A DNA stretch of 13,588 nucleotides, from NCBI GenBank assembly GCA_964577665.1, contig CAZOBD010000106.1, positions 1 to 13,588 on the forward strand, in the 5' to 3' direction. The stretch comes from CAYVTD01 sp964577665. GTDB taxonomy: Bacteria > Bacteroidota > Ignavibacteria > Kapaibacteriales > UBA2268. How positions within the stretch are numbered: the first letter of the stretch is position 1; every line of letters begins with the position of its first letter. A program made the position numbers and the translations under genes. Below are positions 7,178-13,197 of the stretch, piece by piece. The notes under the pieces are model-generated. The model was not told the origin of the DNA. It searched no databases and saw only the letters and a list, made by a program, of their open reading frames with translations.

Positions 7178-7384
7178 ATGCTAAACAAAAAAACTGTTGC
7201 GGCGGTTGTGCCGGCTTACAACGAAGAAAAGCAGATTGGGATGGTAATTGACACTATGCACGATTTTGTTGATAGGATTATTGTTGTTAATGACCGAACT
7301 ACTGATAGAACTGCTGAGGTGGTTAAAGAATTTATTGAACAAGATGATACTCCAGTAGTTCCTTTAGGAATTAAATATTTGTAG
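7178..7384 (+). pseudogene. GT2 glycosyltransferase, N-terminal stub ended by a family-A repeat
   Basis: Residues 1-55 are a clear start of a family-2 glycosyltransferase: VVPAYNEEKQIGMVIDTM, the first nucleotide-binding strand and helix, then RIIVVND and DRTAEVVKEF. A normal GT2 has about 250-350 residues; here homology stops at about residue 56. The end TPVVPLGIKYL plus the TAG stop comes from a family-A repeat (TTCCTTTAGGAATTAAATAT at 7359). The catalytic core is lost and no remainder was found downstream, so the protein is not expected to be active. The repeat either inserted in the gene or marks a deletion endpoint. The start ATG and its upstream region appear to be those of the original gene. 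Confidence 0.8.
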
Positions 7385-7680
7385 AAAAGAGAACCCCGCC
7401 TTAATCCTCCCCAGAAGGAGGAGATTTCTCTTATAAATAAGTGGGATGTAAAAAATTCCCCTCTCGAGAGGGGATTAAAGGGGTGTGTTCTTCTTGGGTA
7501 TGTGAGTAATGAGTATCAAGATATAAGAACTTTGTAAAAAATTCCTTTAGGAATTGAATATTTGTAGAAAAGAGAACCCCGCCTAAATCCTCCCCAGAGG
7601 GAGGAGATCCCCCTTAAGTCCCCCTTAAAATTAAGGGGGATGTGAGTATATGAGTAATGAGTAGCGAGTATAATATTTTC
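7385..7680. repeat. Mosaic of repeat families B, C-like, D, A, B, C
   Basis: No gene here. Order: B at about 7393-7427 (TCCTCCCC..GGAGGAGAT palindrome), half a C at 7427-7451, D at 7456-7488, A at 7541-7567 (TTCCTTTAGGAATTGAATAT), B at about 7574-7607, and C at 7607-7644 (atccccctt..aagggggatgtg). Then comes simple GAGTAATGAGTA-type sequence up to 7680. Confidence 0.85.
7456..7488. repeat. Family D repeat, copy 1
   Basis: A perfect 16-bp palindrome CCCCTCTCGAGAGGGG (7458-7473), then ATTAAAGGGGTGTGT. The preceding half C element and D together match 9904-9963 almost base for base. Confidence 0.85.
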
Positions 7681-7775
7681 TCTCCATACTAAACTCCGAT
7701 TTAGTAAGGAAAGTATCACGAGAAACTCTGTTTCGATTGAAACATACATTCCCAAATCGGAGTTTGGGAATGAGG
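7681..7775. repeat. Family E repeat, copy 1 (three hairpins, complementary loops)
   Basis: Hairpin 1: TACTAAA (7687-7693), loop CTCCGA (7694-7699), TTTAGTA. Hairpin 2: GAAAC-TCT-GTTTC (7722-7734). Hairpin 3: CATTCCCAAA (7747-7756), loop TCGGAG (7757-7762), TTTGGGAATG (7763-7772). The loops of hairpins 1 and 3 are exact reverse complements, and so are AAACTCCGATTT (7691-7702) and AAATCGGAGTTT (7754-7765). Confidence 0.85.
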
Positions 7776-7776
7776 G

Positions 7777-7960
7777 AACCGACCCCACCCGTGTCCTCCC
7801 CAAGGGGGGTGTGGAGATAGGGAAAAATCCCGTTAGGGATTGAATATTTGTAGATAACAAGATTGCAATAAAGCTGTTTATCCCGTCAGGGATTAAATAT
7901 TTGGGAAAAAAGAAAAAAAACGACCCCACCTTAATCCTCCCCAAGGGGAGGAGATAGAGA
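7777..7960. repeat. Repeat mosaic B, A, A', B
   Basis: No gene. B variant at 7777-7813, A at 7826-7852 (AATCCC-GTTA-GGGATT then GAATATTTGTAG), A' at 7853-7903 (gattgcaataaagctgttta then ATCCC-GTCA-GGGAT), and B at about 7921-7957. An open frame crossing this area on the minus strand is a by-product of the repeats. Confidence 0.85.
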
Positions 7961-7967
7961 AAAACTT

Positions 7968-8063
7968 CCTCTCCTTACTAAACTCCGATTTAGTAAGGAA
8001 AGTATCACAAGAAACTCTGTTTCGATGGAAAATAAACATTCCCAAGCACAACTTAGGAATGAG
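7968..8063. repeat. Family E repeat, copy 2 (hairpin-3 variant)
   Basis: Hairpin 1: CTTACTAAA (7974-7982), CTCCGA loop, TTTAGTAAG (7989-7997), 9 bp perfect. Hairpin 2: GAAAC-TCT-GTTTC. Hairpin 3 has the alternative sequence CATTCCCAAG..CTTAGGAATG, where A-T has become G-C on both sides of the stem; the loop no longer matches loop 1. Confidence 0.85.
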
Positions 8064-8175
8064 AGGTAAAATATTTAATAACGGCGATATTGTGTTTATT
8101 CCACTTCCTTTTACTGATCAAAGCAGTACAAAATGTTTTATTCTACTGCCAAATATCCATTACTTTTATTTCTAG
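8059..8175 (+). pseudogene. MazF/PemK-type toxin remnant (N-terminal 28 residues)
   Basis: A 38-codon frame reads MRGKIF then NGDIVFIPLPFTDQSSTK, the N-terminal strand and loop typical of MazF/PemK endoribonuclease toxins (GDIV..PFPFTD..STK). After this the expected RP motif and the rest of the roughly 110-residue fold are missing; the frame runs into unrelated residues and stops at 8173-8175. The only ATG belongs to the end of family-E copy 2 (GGAATGAG), so the present start codon is repeat-derived. No antitoxin gene is seen. It stops 16 bases before the GT-C gene. The homology call rests on a short but characteristic motif. Confidence 0.6.
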
Positions 8176-8191
8176 TTTGTTTGAATAACTT

Positions 8192-9607
8192 ATGAAATAC
8201 AACTTAATCTTTATTACTTCATTATTGCTAACCGCGGTATTATACAACCAAATAATTATGAGCCCCGGTTTTTTTATGGAAGACGACTCGTATTTTTATG
8301 CTCAAACTGCATACAATATTGGTGTTAACGGAATATCCTCTTTTGATGGTAACAACATAACTGATGGCTACCATCTTGCATGGTGCTGGCTATTAGCTTC
8401 TATTTCTTGGATATTACATTTCTTTACTGTTAATAAAGATATACATCTGTATTCTTTTCTTTCCTTATATGTTTTTTTATTGTTGGTTCTTGCAAATAAA
8501 ATTTCTGGGAATATTTTTAAAACCATTATTTCTTTTTTAATTTTGATAGTAACTGCGTTTTTAATGGAAGATGTGCTTGTTAGTTTGACTTTTATTCTTT
8601 TGATTCAAAGGTCTAACAAGCACAAGATAGATGCTATTTTCTATATATTAGTTTACGTTTTGCCAATTATTAGAATCGATGCTTTGATTTACACAGGAGT
8701 GTTCTTAGTTTTATTTTATAGAAAAGATTTTAAAGTTCTATCTTTTTCAATTTTTTTTCTTGCTCTTGGAGCTATTAGCCAGTTAACTTTGAATAATTTT
8801 TTATTCGATAGCATTTTCTCTGTATCTGCTATGATAAAAATGGATATGAACAGAGATATTATCGATAATATTGAATACAATTTAACCTTATTTGACGAAT
8901 TTCACAACAAGCTACTATCACTTTGTTGCTTAGGAGGATTAATTTCATTTGTTTATTTGATTTTAAAATCGAAAGATTCAACAAAAAATGCATTACTGAT
9001 ATTTTCATTCTTAAGCGTCTTAACATTTTTTATTTATTTGCTTATGTTTGTACCGCATTTGCGCCAATGGTATCTAACTACCATTAAAACAGTGAGTTTA
9101 ATGATTATTTACCAATCTGGTATTCTAAATTATTTTGAAAGAAAAGTAAAATATTTTTGGGAACTTGTATCTGTAGCTTTCATTTTTGCTTTTATCTATT
9201 TGTATATCGATGTGCATCTTTTACATGATAATGATTGGAAATACACAAAACAATTCATTTCTTTTGTTAAAGAAATTGTTCCAGAAAATGAACCTATTTA
9301 TCAAATAGATGCCTCCGGAATCGTTGGATATTTCTCGGGACGAAAAATTGTGAATGGAGACGGACTTATTAACAGCCACGAATATTACAATTATGTTAAG
9401 AATAAAAAAATCAGACAGTTTATCAAAAGGAATAATATTAAATACTTTATTATTAACAGAGAATTAAAAAAAAATTGTATTATCTGCTGGAGAGGATTGC
9501 GTTTGACCGAAAACGAGCTAACTCTTTTAAAAGAACCTGACAGGAAGTTGTATTACGATTTTAATGTTTTCAGATTGTATAAACTCAAAGAAAATAGGGA
9601 TTTATAA
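8192..9607 (+). CDS. GT-C-type membrane glycosyltransferase
   Basis: A 471-residue polytopic membrane protein resembling PMT/ArnT-like (GT39-related) enzymes, which use polyprenyl-phosphate sugars outside the inner membrane. An N-terminal helix (about 4-22) is followed by the acidic pair E30-D31-D32 in FFMEDDSYFYAQTAYNI, where such enzymes carry their catalytic Asp, then SSFDGNNITDGYHLAW (49-64), a signature of this subfamily. About 9-10 further hydrophobic helices lie at 65-345. A soluble C-terminal tail contains IDASGIVGYFSGR and GLINSHEYYNY (about 372-402), also seen in the subfamily. The substrate is unknown. The gene looks intact, is very AT-rich, stands alone between repeat clusters, and may once have gone with the GT2 stub at 7178. 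ATG at 8192 fits the first helix. Confidence 0.8.
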   Translation: MKYNLIFITSLLLTAVLYNQIIMSPGFFMEDDSYFYAQTAYNIGVNGISSFDGNNITDGYHLAWCWLLASISWILHFFTVNKDIHLYSFLSLYVFLLLVLANKISGNIFKTIISFLILIVTAFLMEDVLVSLTFILLIQRSNKHKIDAIFYILVYVLPIIRIDALIYTGVFLVLFYRKDFKVLSFSIFFLALGAISQLTLNNFLFDSIFSVSAMIKMDMNRDIIDNIEYNLTLFDEFHNKLLSLCCLGGLISFVYLILKSKDSTKNALLIFSFLSVLTFFIYLLMFVPHLRQWYLTTIKTVSLMIIYQSGILNYFERKVKYFWELVSVAFIFAFIYLYIDVHLLHDNDWKYTKQFISFVKEIVPENEPIYQIDASGIVGYFSGRKIVNGDGLINSHEYYNYVKNKKIRQFIKRNNIKYFIINRELKKNCIICWRGLRLTENELTLLKEPDRKLYYDFNVFRLYKLKENRDL

Positions 9608-9683
9608 AAATGCTTAAAAAGTACATTAATAGTCTTACCCATTTGTGATTTTCAGGTAAATTGCACAAGGGATTTCGTTTTAT

Positions 9684-9714
9684 AGTGTGCCGCCAGTTTC
9701 GAGACAGTGTACCA
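9684..9714. mobile_element. Second IS21-type end remnant
   Basis: AGTGTGCCGCCAGTTTCG followed by AGTGTACCA repeats the arrangement at 2961-2992 in the same orientation with a few changes. No transposase gene accompanies it. The rest of 9608-9810 shows no gene. Confidence 0.4.
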
Positions 9715-9810
9715 AAAAAATCGACCCTACTCTAAATAAAATTCATTATCTCCTGTTATTTGATTATACAAATTAGCTAGATGAGTTAATTGCAAGAGAG
9801 ATTATCAGCA

Positions 9811-9880
9811 TAAGGAAAATATATTACGAAACTTTAGTTTCGATTGAAAAAGTACATACCCAAGCACAGTTTAGGAATGA
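9811..9880. repeat. Family E repeat, partial copy 3
   Basis: Hairpin 1 is lost apart from its right edge (TAAGGAAAATAT). Hairpin 2 is changed but longer: CGAAACT-TT-AGTTTCG (9827-9842). The hairpin-3 region is ACCCAAGCACAGTTTAGGAA. Confidence 0.7.
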
Positions 9881-9887
9881 GTAGAAG

Positions 9888-9963
9888 ATCCCCCTCGCTC
9901 CCCCTTATAAATAAGTGGGATGTAAAAGAATTCCCCTCTCGAGAGGGGATTAAAGGGGTGTGT
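9888..9963. repeat. C-like repeat joined to family D copy 2
   Basis: A C-like block (9888-9922) runs into TTCCCCTCTCGAGAGGGG (palindrome 9933-9948) and ATTAAAGGGGTGTGT. The right 59 bases match 7430-7488 almost exactly, which points to a recent duplication or transposition. Confidence 0.85.
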
Positions 9964-9964
9964 T

Positions 9965-10060
9965 CCTCTCCTTTCTAAACTCCGATTTAGTAAGGAAAGT
10001 ATCAAAGAGAAGTTCAACTTCACGAGAAAATTAAAAATCCCAAGCACAGCTTAGGAATGA
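9965..10060. repeat. Family E repeat, copy 4 (changed hairpin 2)
   Basis: Hairpin 1 has CTCCGA in the loop and one stem mismatch. Hairpin 2 has become GAAGT-TCA-ACTTC (10009-10021), a different sequence with the same pairing. Hairpin 3 is the variant CCCAAGCACAGCTTAGGAAT. Confidence 0.8.
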
Positions 10061-10070
10061 GAAGGAGATA

Positions 10071-10094
10071 CCCCTTAAAATTAAGGGGGATGTG
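10071..10094. repeat. Family C repeat upstream of the ORF6N gene
   Basis: CCCCTTAAAATTAAGGGG followed by GATGTG. It is a near-perfect palindrome about 120 bases before the ORF6N start. The bases between hold AT-rich filler such as GAATTACGAATTACGAA and no gene. Confidence 0.8.
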
Positions 10095-10215
10095 GAAGCG
10101 AAAAAGACCCTCAAGCCTCTGAAATTAAAAATGATGTGTTCTCTTCAATAAAGAATTACGAATTACGAAGTTCGAGGAAAAGAAAAAAATCAAATTAGGG
10201 CATTTGGTTAGAAAA

Positions 10216-10752
10216 ATGGATATAATCAGATTTGAAAATGTAGAGGAAAAGATTATCACTATCAGGAATACTTCTGTAATTCTCGACAGTGACGTTTCCG
10301 CCCTTTACGGTGTTGAAACGAAAAGGGTAAATGAAGCTGTCGGCAATAATCCAGATAAATTTCCTGAAGGATATATCTTTCAATTAGACAATATTGAGTG
10401 GAATGATTTGAAGTCGAAATTTTCGACTTCAAACAGAGGAGGTAAAGTTAAACTGCCTTATGCCTTCACAGAAAAAGGCTTATACATGCTGGCTACTATT
10501 CTGAAAAGCTCAAAAGCAACGGCAACAACCATTGCAATTATTGAGGCATTTGCAAAAGTGAGAGAGCTTGGAAGAAATATTAGGGAAATGGCTCAAATGG
10601 AAAGCGAAAACGAAAAACGCCCCCTAATGAGAAGAAGCGGCGAGATTATTTCCGAAATATTTGACGACGACCTTGCCATAGACGAAACTGAAACAAGCAT
10701 TGAAATTAACTTCGCCGTTTTGAAACTGAAGCATACAGTGAAAAGAAAATGA
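10216..10752 (+). CDS. ORF6N-domain DNA-binding protein
   Basis: A 178-residue ORF6N (KilA-N related) protein. The domain is clear: IRNTSVILDSDVSALYGVE at residues 16-34, then ETKRVNEAVGNNPDKFPEGY (33-52) and FQLDNIEW. KLPYAFTEKGLYMLATILKS follows at 79-98, then II.AF.KVREL. Such proteins are phage- and island-borne, thought to bind DNA and regulate. The C-terminal part is charged. The ATG at 10216 is preferred over an in-frame TTG at 10204 because MDIIRFENVEEKI fits the usual domain start. A 27-bp perfect palindrome lies inside the gene at 10407-10433. A family-C repeat begins 4 bases after the stop. The gene stands alone and its partner, if any, is unknown. Confidence 0.85.
   Translation: MDIIRFENVEEKIITIRNTSVILDSDVSALYGVETKRVNEAVGNNPDKFPEGYIFQLDNIEWNDLKSKFSTSNRGGKVKLPYAFTEKGLYMLATILKSSKATATTIAIIEAFAKVRELGRNIREMAQMESENEKRPLMRRSGEIISEIFDDDLAIDETETSIEINFAVLKLKHTVKRK
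10407..10433. repeat. Perfect 27-bp palindrome inside the ORF6N gene
   Basis: TTTGAAGTCGAAA, one central T, then TTTCGACTTCAAA: 13 + 1 + 13 bases with no mismatch. It codes for part of DLKSKFSTSN between the two halves of the ORF6N domain. Confidence 0.9.
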
Positions 10753-10756
10753 GAAT

Positions 10757-10838
10757 ATCCCCCAATCCCCCTTAAAATTAAGGGGGATGTGGACAAAAAG
10801 GATATCCCCCAAGCCCCCTTATAAATAAGGGGGATGTG
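10757..10838. repeat. Two tandem family C repeats after the ORF6N gene
   Basis: Copies at 10757-10791 (centre TTAAAATTAA) and 10804-10838 (centre TTATAAATAA), each atccccc...cccctt, centre, aagggggatgtg. The first starts 4 bases after the ORF6N stop. Confidence 0.88.
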
Positions 10839-10850
10839 TAGATAGGGGAA

Positions 10851-10973
10851 AATCCCGATAGGGATTGAATATTTGTAGATAACAAGATTGCAATAAAGCT
10901 GTTTATCCCGTCAGGGATTAAATATTAGTATAAAAGAGAACCCCGCCTAAATCCTCCCCAGGTGGAGGAGATA
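10851..10973. repeat. Repeat run A, A', B
   Basis: A at 10851-10878 (AATCCC-GATA-GGGATT, GAATATTTGTAG), A' at 10879-10928 (gattgcaataaagctgttta, ATCCC-GTCA-GGGAT) and B at about 10938-10973. The A to A' stretch matches 7826-7903 almost base for base. Confidence 0.88.
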
Positions 10974-10985
10974 GAGAAAGATTTA

Positions 10986-11082
10986 CCTCTCCTTACTAAA
11001 CTCCGATTTAGTAAGGAAAGTATCACGAGAAACTCTGTTTCGATTTAAAAATACATTCCCAAATCGGAGTTTGGGAATGAGG
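10986..11082. repeat. Family E repeat, copy 5 (complementary loops intact)
   Basis: Hairpin 1 10992-11015 (9-bp stem, loop CTCCGA 11001-11006), hairpin 2 GAAAC-TCT-GTTTC, hairpin 3 11054-11079 (10-bp stem, loop TCGGAG 11064-11069). This is the most complete copy. Confidence 0.88.
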
Positions 11083-11083
11083 G

Positions 11084-11306
11084 TGACGACCCCTCCTTAA
11101 TCCTCCCCAAGGGGAGGAGATAGATAAAAATCCCGATAGGGATTGAATATTTGTAGAAAAAAGAACCCCAGCTTTATCCTCCCCAGGGGGAGGAGATCCC
11201 CAAAGCCCCCTTATGAATAATTGGGATGTGAAGATAGGGAAAAATGCGGAAAGGATTGAATATTTTAAAAGAAAACAGCATTCGAAGGCTCAGCTTAGGA
11301 ATCAGG
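11084..11306. repeat. Repeat run B, A, B, C, then decayed A and E pieces
   Basis: B at about 11086-11122, A at 11129-11154, B at about 11163-11196, C at 11196-11230. A decayed A follows at about 11241-11266 (GGAAAGGATTGAATATT), then the hairpin-3 part of an E at 11279-11303 (CTCAGCTTAGGAAT). The decayed part forms spurious open reading frame in front of hepT. 11307-11392 shows nothing else. Confidence 0.8.
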
Positions 11307-11392
11307 AAAAAATTAATAACGGATGCCATTCCTCAAATGAAAATTGGAAATATATTTTGGTGTCAGGTTCTCGTCGATGTTTGAAAAAAGAA

Positions 11393-11839
11393 ATGAATCA
11401 AGAAAGAAAAGATAATAAAGATATACGCTGGCTTCAACGATTGAACAGTTATACATCAGCACTGAAGCAGTTAAACGATGCCGTTGATGAATATAACAAA
11501 CGTGAACTTAACAGCTTAGAAAAACAGGGCTTGATAAAAGCTTTCGAGTTTACTTTCGAGCTTTCATGGAATTTAATAAAAGACTACTTTAATTATCAGG
11601 GTATGGTCAATATCCGAGGCTCCAGAGATAGTTTCAGGGAAGCATTTAAATATAATCTTGTTGAAGATGGAGTCTCGTGGATGGAAATGATTGAACTACG
11701 CAATTTATCCTCACACACTTACGACGAAGATACTGCTGAAGAAATAATTGAGTTAATCGCAGGTAAATATATAGACAATTTCAATATGCTTGAAAAGAAC
11801 ATGCAGGCTTTGAGAAATGATATTTTCAGAACAAAATAA
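11393..11839 (+). CDS. hepT: HEPN-domain toxin-like protein (HepT/HI0074-type, partner of MntA)
   Basis: A 148-residue helical protein of the HEPN/nucleotidyltransferase substrate-binding family. In characterised HepT-MntA (type VII) toxin-antitoxin systems HepT is an RNase that MntA silences by adding AMP to the Tyr of RX4HXY. That motif is complete here: R103, H108 and Y110 in ELRNLSSHTY. GLIKAFEFTFELSWNLIKDY at 46-65 is the family signature. The open frame extends upstream to 11213, but those 60 residues come from decayed repeats; the ATG at 11393 behind GAAAAAAGAA gives the normal length. It overlaps mntA by 23 bases. Some members of the family may be non-toxic, so toxicity is inference. 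Confidence 0.85.
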   Translation: MNQERKDNKDIRWLQRLNSYTSALKQLNDAVDEYNKRELNSLEKQGLIKAFEFTFELSWNLIKDYFNYQGMVNIRGSRDSFREAFKYNLVEDGVSWMEMIELRNLSSHTYDEDTAEEIIELIAGKYIDNFNMLEKNMQALRNDIFRTK

Positions 11840-12137
11840 AAAAAACGATTTTGGCATAGATTCTGATACTTTGCAAAGATTGTCAGAAATTCTCCTGTCT
11901 AATCAAAAGGTTTCCAGGGCAGTTGTTTTCGGTTCAAGGGCTAAAGGAGATTTTCAAAAAGGAGCAGATATTGATATAGCCCTCAGCGGCAGTAAAATTT
12001 GCATACAGGACATCCTTTCAATGAAAATGAGGATAGAAGAATTAACTCTGCCTTTTACTATTGATCTTATCCGTTACGAAAATATCTCAAATCAGGAATT
12101 GAAAGAACATATTAAGAGAGAAGGAAAAGAAATTTAG
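11817..12137 (+). CDS. mntA: MNT-domain minimal nucleotidyltransferase antitoxin (MntA-like)
   Basis: A 106-residue minimal nucleotidyltransferase. It carries the perfect GSX10DXD motif GSRAKGDFQKGADID (G39, S40, D51, D53) and a third acidic residue D83 in TIDLIRYENI. Known MntA proteins transfer AMP to the HepT Tyr and so neutralise it. It overlaps hepT by 23 bases, so translation is coupled and the pair forms one unit with the HEPN gene first, as in many HEPN-MNT pairs. The TAG stop ends at 12137 and a family-C repeat begins at the very next base. Confidence 0.88.
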   Translation: MIFSEQNKKNDFGIDSDTLQRLSEILLSNQKVSRAVVFGSRAKGDFQKGADIDIALSGSKICIQDILSMKMRIEELTLPFTIDLIRYENISNQELKEHIKREGKEI

Positions 12138-12292
12138 ATCCCCCAAGCCCCCTTAAAATTAAGGGGGATGATGAGATAGGGGAAAATCCCGTCAGGGATT
12201 AAATATTTGTAGAAAAAAGAACCCCACCTTAATCCTCCCCAGAGGGAGGAGATTAGAAATTCCCCTCTCGAGAGGGGATTAAAGGGGTGTGT
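12138..12292. repeat. Repeat run C, A, B, D after mntA
   Basis: C at 12138-12170 directly abuts the mntA stop codon. A follows at 12185-12212 (AATCCC-GTCA-GGGATT), B at about 12219-12252 and D at 12260-12292 with the 16-bp palindrome at 12262-12277. After it come AT-rich GAAATTAGAAATCAGAAAAT-type repeats to 12345. Confidence 0.88.
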
Positions 12293-12347
12293 CGGTTTTA
12301 GAAATTAGAAATCAGAAAATTGAAAATCAGAAAATAGCAATTGGTCT

Positions 12348-12445
12348 TCTCTCCTTACTAAACTCCGATTTAGTAAGGAAAGTATCACAAGAAACTTGAG
12401 TTTCGATTGAAATATACATTCCCAAATCGGAGTTTGTGAATGAGG
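12348..12445. repeat. Family E repeat, copy 6 (complementary loops intact)
   Basis: Hairpin 1 12354-12377 with loop CTCCGA (12363-12368). Hairpin 2 is GAAACT-TG-AGTTTC, one pair longer than in copies 1 and 5 with matching changes on both sides. Hairpin 3 12417-12442 has loop TCGGAG (12427-12432) and one stem mismatch. Confidence 0.85.
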
Positions 12446-12446
12446 G

Positions 12447-12657
12447 TGACGACCCCGCCTAAATCCTCTTCAAAGGGGATGTGTAGATAGGGGAAAATCC
12501 CGATAGGGATTAAATATTTGTAGAAAAAGAATTGCAATAAAGCTGTTTATCCCGTCAGGGATTAAATATTAGTAGAAATAAAGATTATATCAAAAAAGTT
12601 GTGCTCCTTACTAAACTCCGATTTAATGAAAAGATCCCCCTGAAAATTAAAGGGGAT
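12447..12657. repeat. Repeat run B (decayed), A, A', partial E, C
   Basis: Decayed B at about 12447-12482, A at 12496-12523 (GATA loop), A' at about 12530-12572 (GTCA loop), only hairpin 1 of an E (12604-12629, 3' side damaged) and a C variant at 12633-12657. The last 60 bases before the next gene show no repeat. Confidence 0.82.
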
Positions 12658-12717
12658 ATAAAAATTAATGAAAAATATCTAAAAAATTAACACTCGACAG
12701 ATTAACTGATTGACATT

Positions 12718-13197
12718 TTGACTGAAATAAATAATATATTAAGAATCATTGACGCACTCGAAAAAGAGGGTGTGGATTTTATCATTATCGGCGGTATTGC
12801 GGTAATCCTTTATGGTATGCCCAGAACAAGTGAAGATTTGGATATAATCATAAAAATGACTGAAGAAAACGTTGCCAGGATAAGAGCAGCGCTAAGTAAG
12901 ATTTTCGACGATAATGAAATTAAAGAAATTACTTACAATGATCTAAAAAGCTATGCCGTTGTGAGATATATTTCTCCCGAAAATGATATAGTTGATATTA
13001 TTTCTAATCTCGGTGAAATGTATGATTATGATAAAATTGACTTCGAAGTACTTGAAATTGATAAAGTTAGACTCAAGGTTGCAGCGCCTAAATCACTTTA
13101 TTTTATGAAAAGTAATACTTACCGGGAAAAAGATATTCAAGATTTAGCGTTTCTGAAAGAACTAATTTTGAAGCAGGATGCCAATAAAAAAATTTAA
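12718..13197 (+). CDS. Nucleotidyltransferase-fold protein (AbiEii/DUF6036-like)
   Basis: A 159-residue protein with the polymerase-beta-type nucleotidyltransferase motif GGIAVILYGMPRTSEDLD (residues 25-42): GG followed by D40-x-D42. A further acidic strand is at DIVDII (90-95), and YREKDIQDL (135-143) matches the K/R-x-KD-x-xDL block seen in AbiEii-like and DUF6036 proteins. Such proteins are often one half of toxin-antitoxin-like pairs, but which partner is harmful is not known here. The start is TTG at 12718: no ATG precedes the motif, an in-frame stop lies at 12703-12705, and only CTG or ATT occur between. It overlaps the next gene by 20 bases, so the two form one coupled unit. Confidence 0.75.
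   Translation: MTEINNILRIIDALEKEGVDFIIIGGIAVILYGMPRTSEDLDIIIKMTEENVARIRAALSKIFDDNEIKEITYNDLKSYAVVRYISPENDIVDIISNLGEMYDYDKIDFEVLEIDKVRLKVAAPKSLYFMKSNTYREKDIQDLAFLKELILKQDANKKI

Noticed and set aside
7456..7490. Family D palindrome as a rho-independent terminator
   Set aside because: No T run follows the stem on either strand.
7516..7944. 142-codon minus-strand open frame across the repeats
   Set aside because: It is made wholly of translated A, B, C and E repeats, with no family signature or ribosome binding site.
9610..9648. 12-codon frame (MLKKYINSLTHL) after the GT-C gene
   Set aside because: Too short and featureless to support as a gene.
10195..10383. 62-codon minus-strand frame opposite the ORF6N start
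   Set aside because: Antisense to a clear ORF6N domain and without any family signal.
10593..10812. Minus-strand open frames opposite the ORF6N 3' end and C repeats
   Set aside because: Shadows of the ORF6N gene and of the palindromic repeats.
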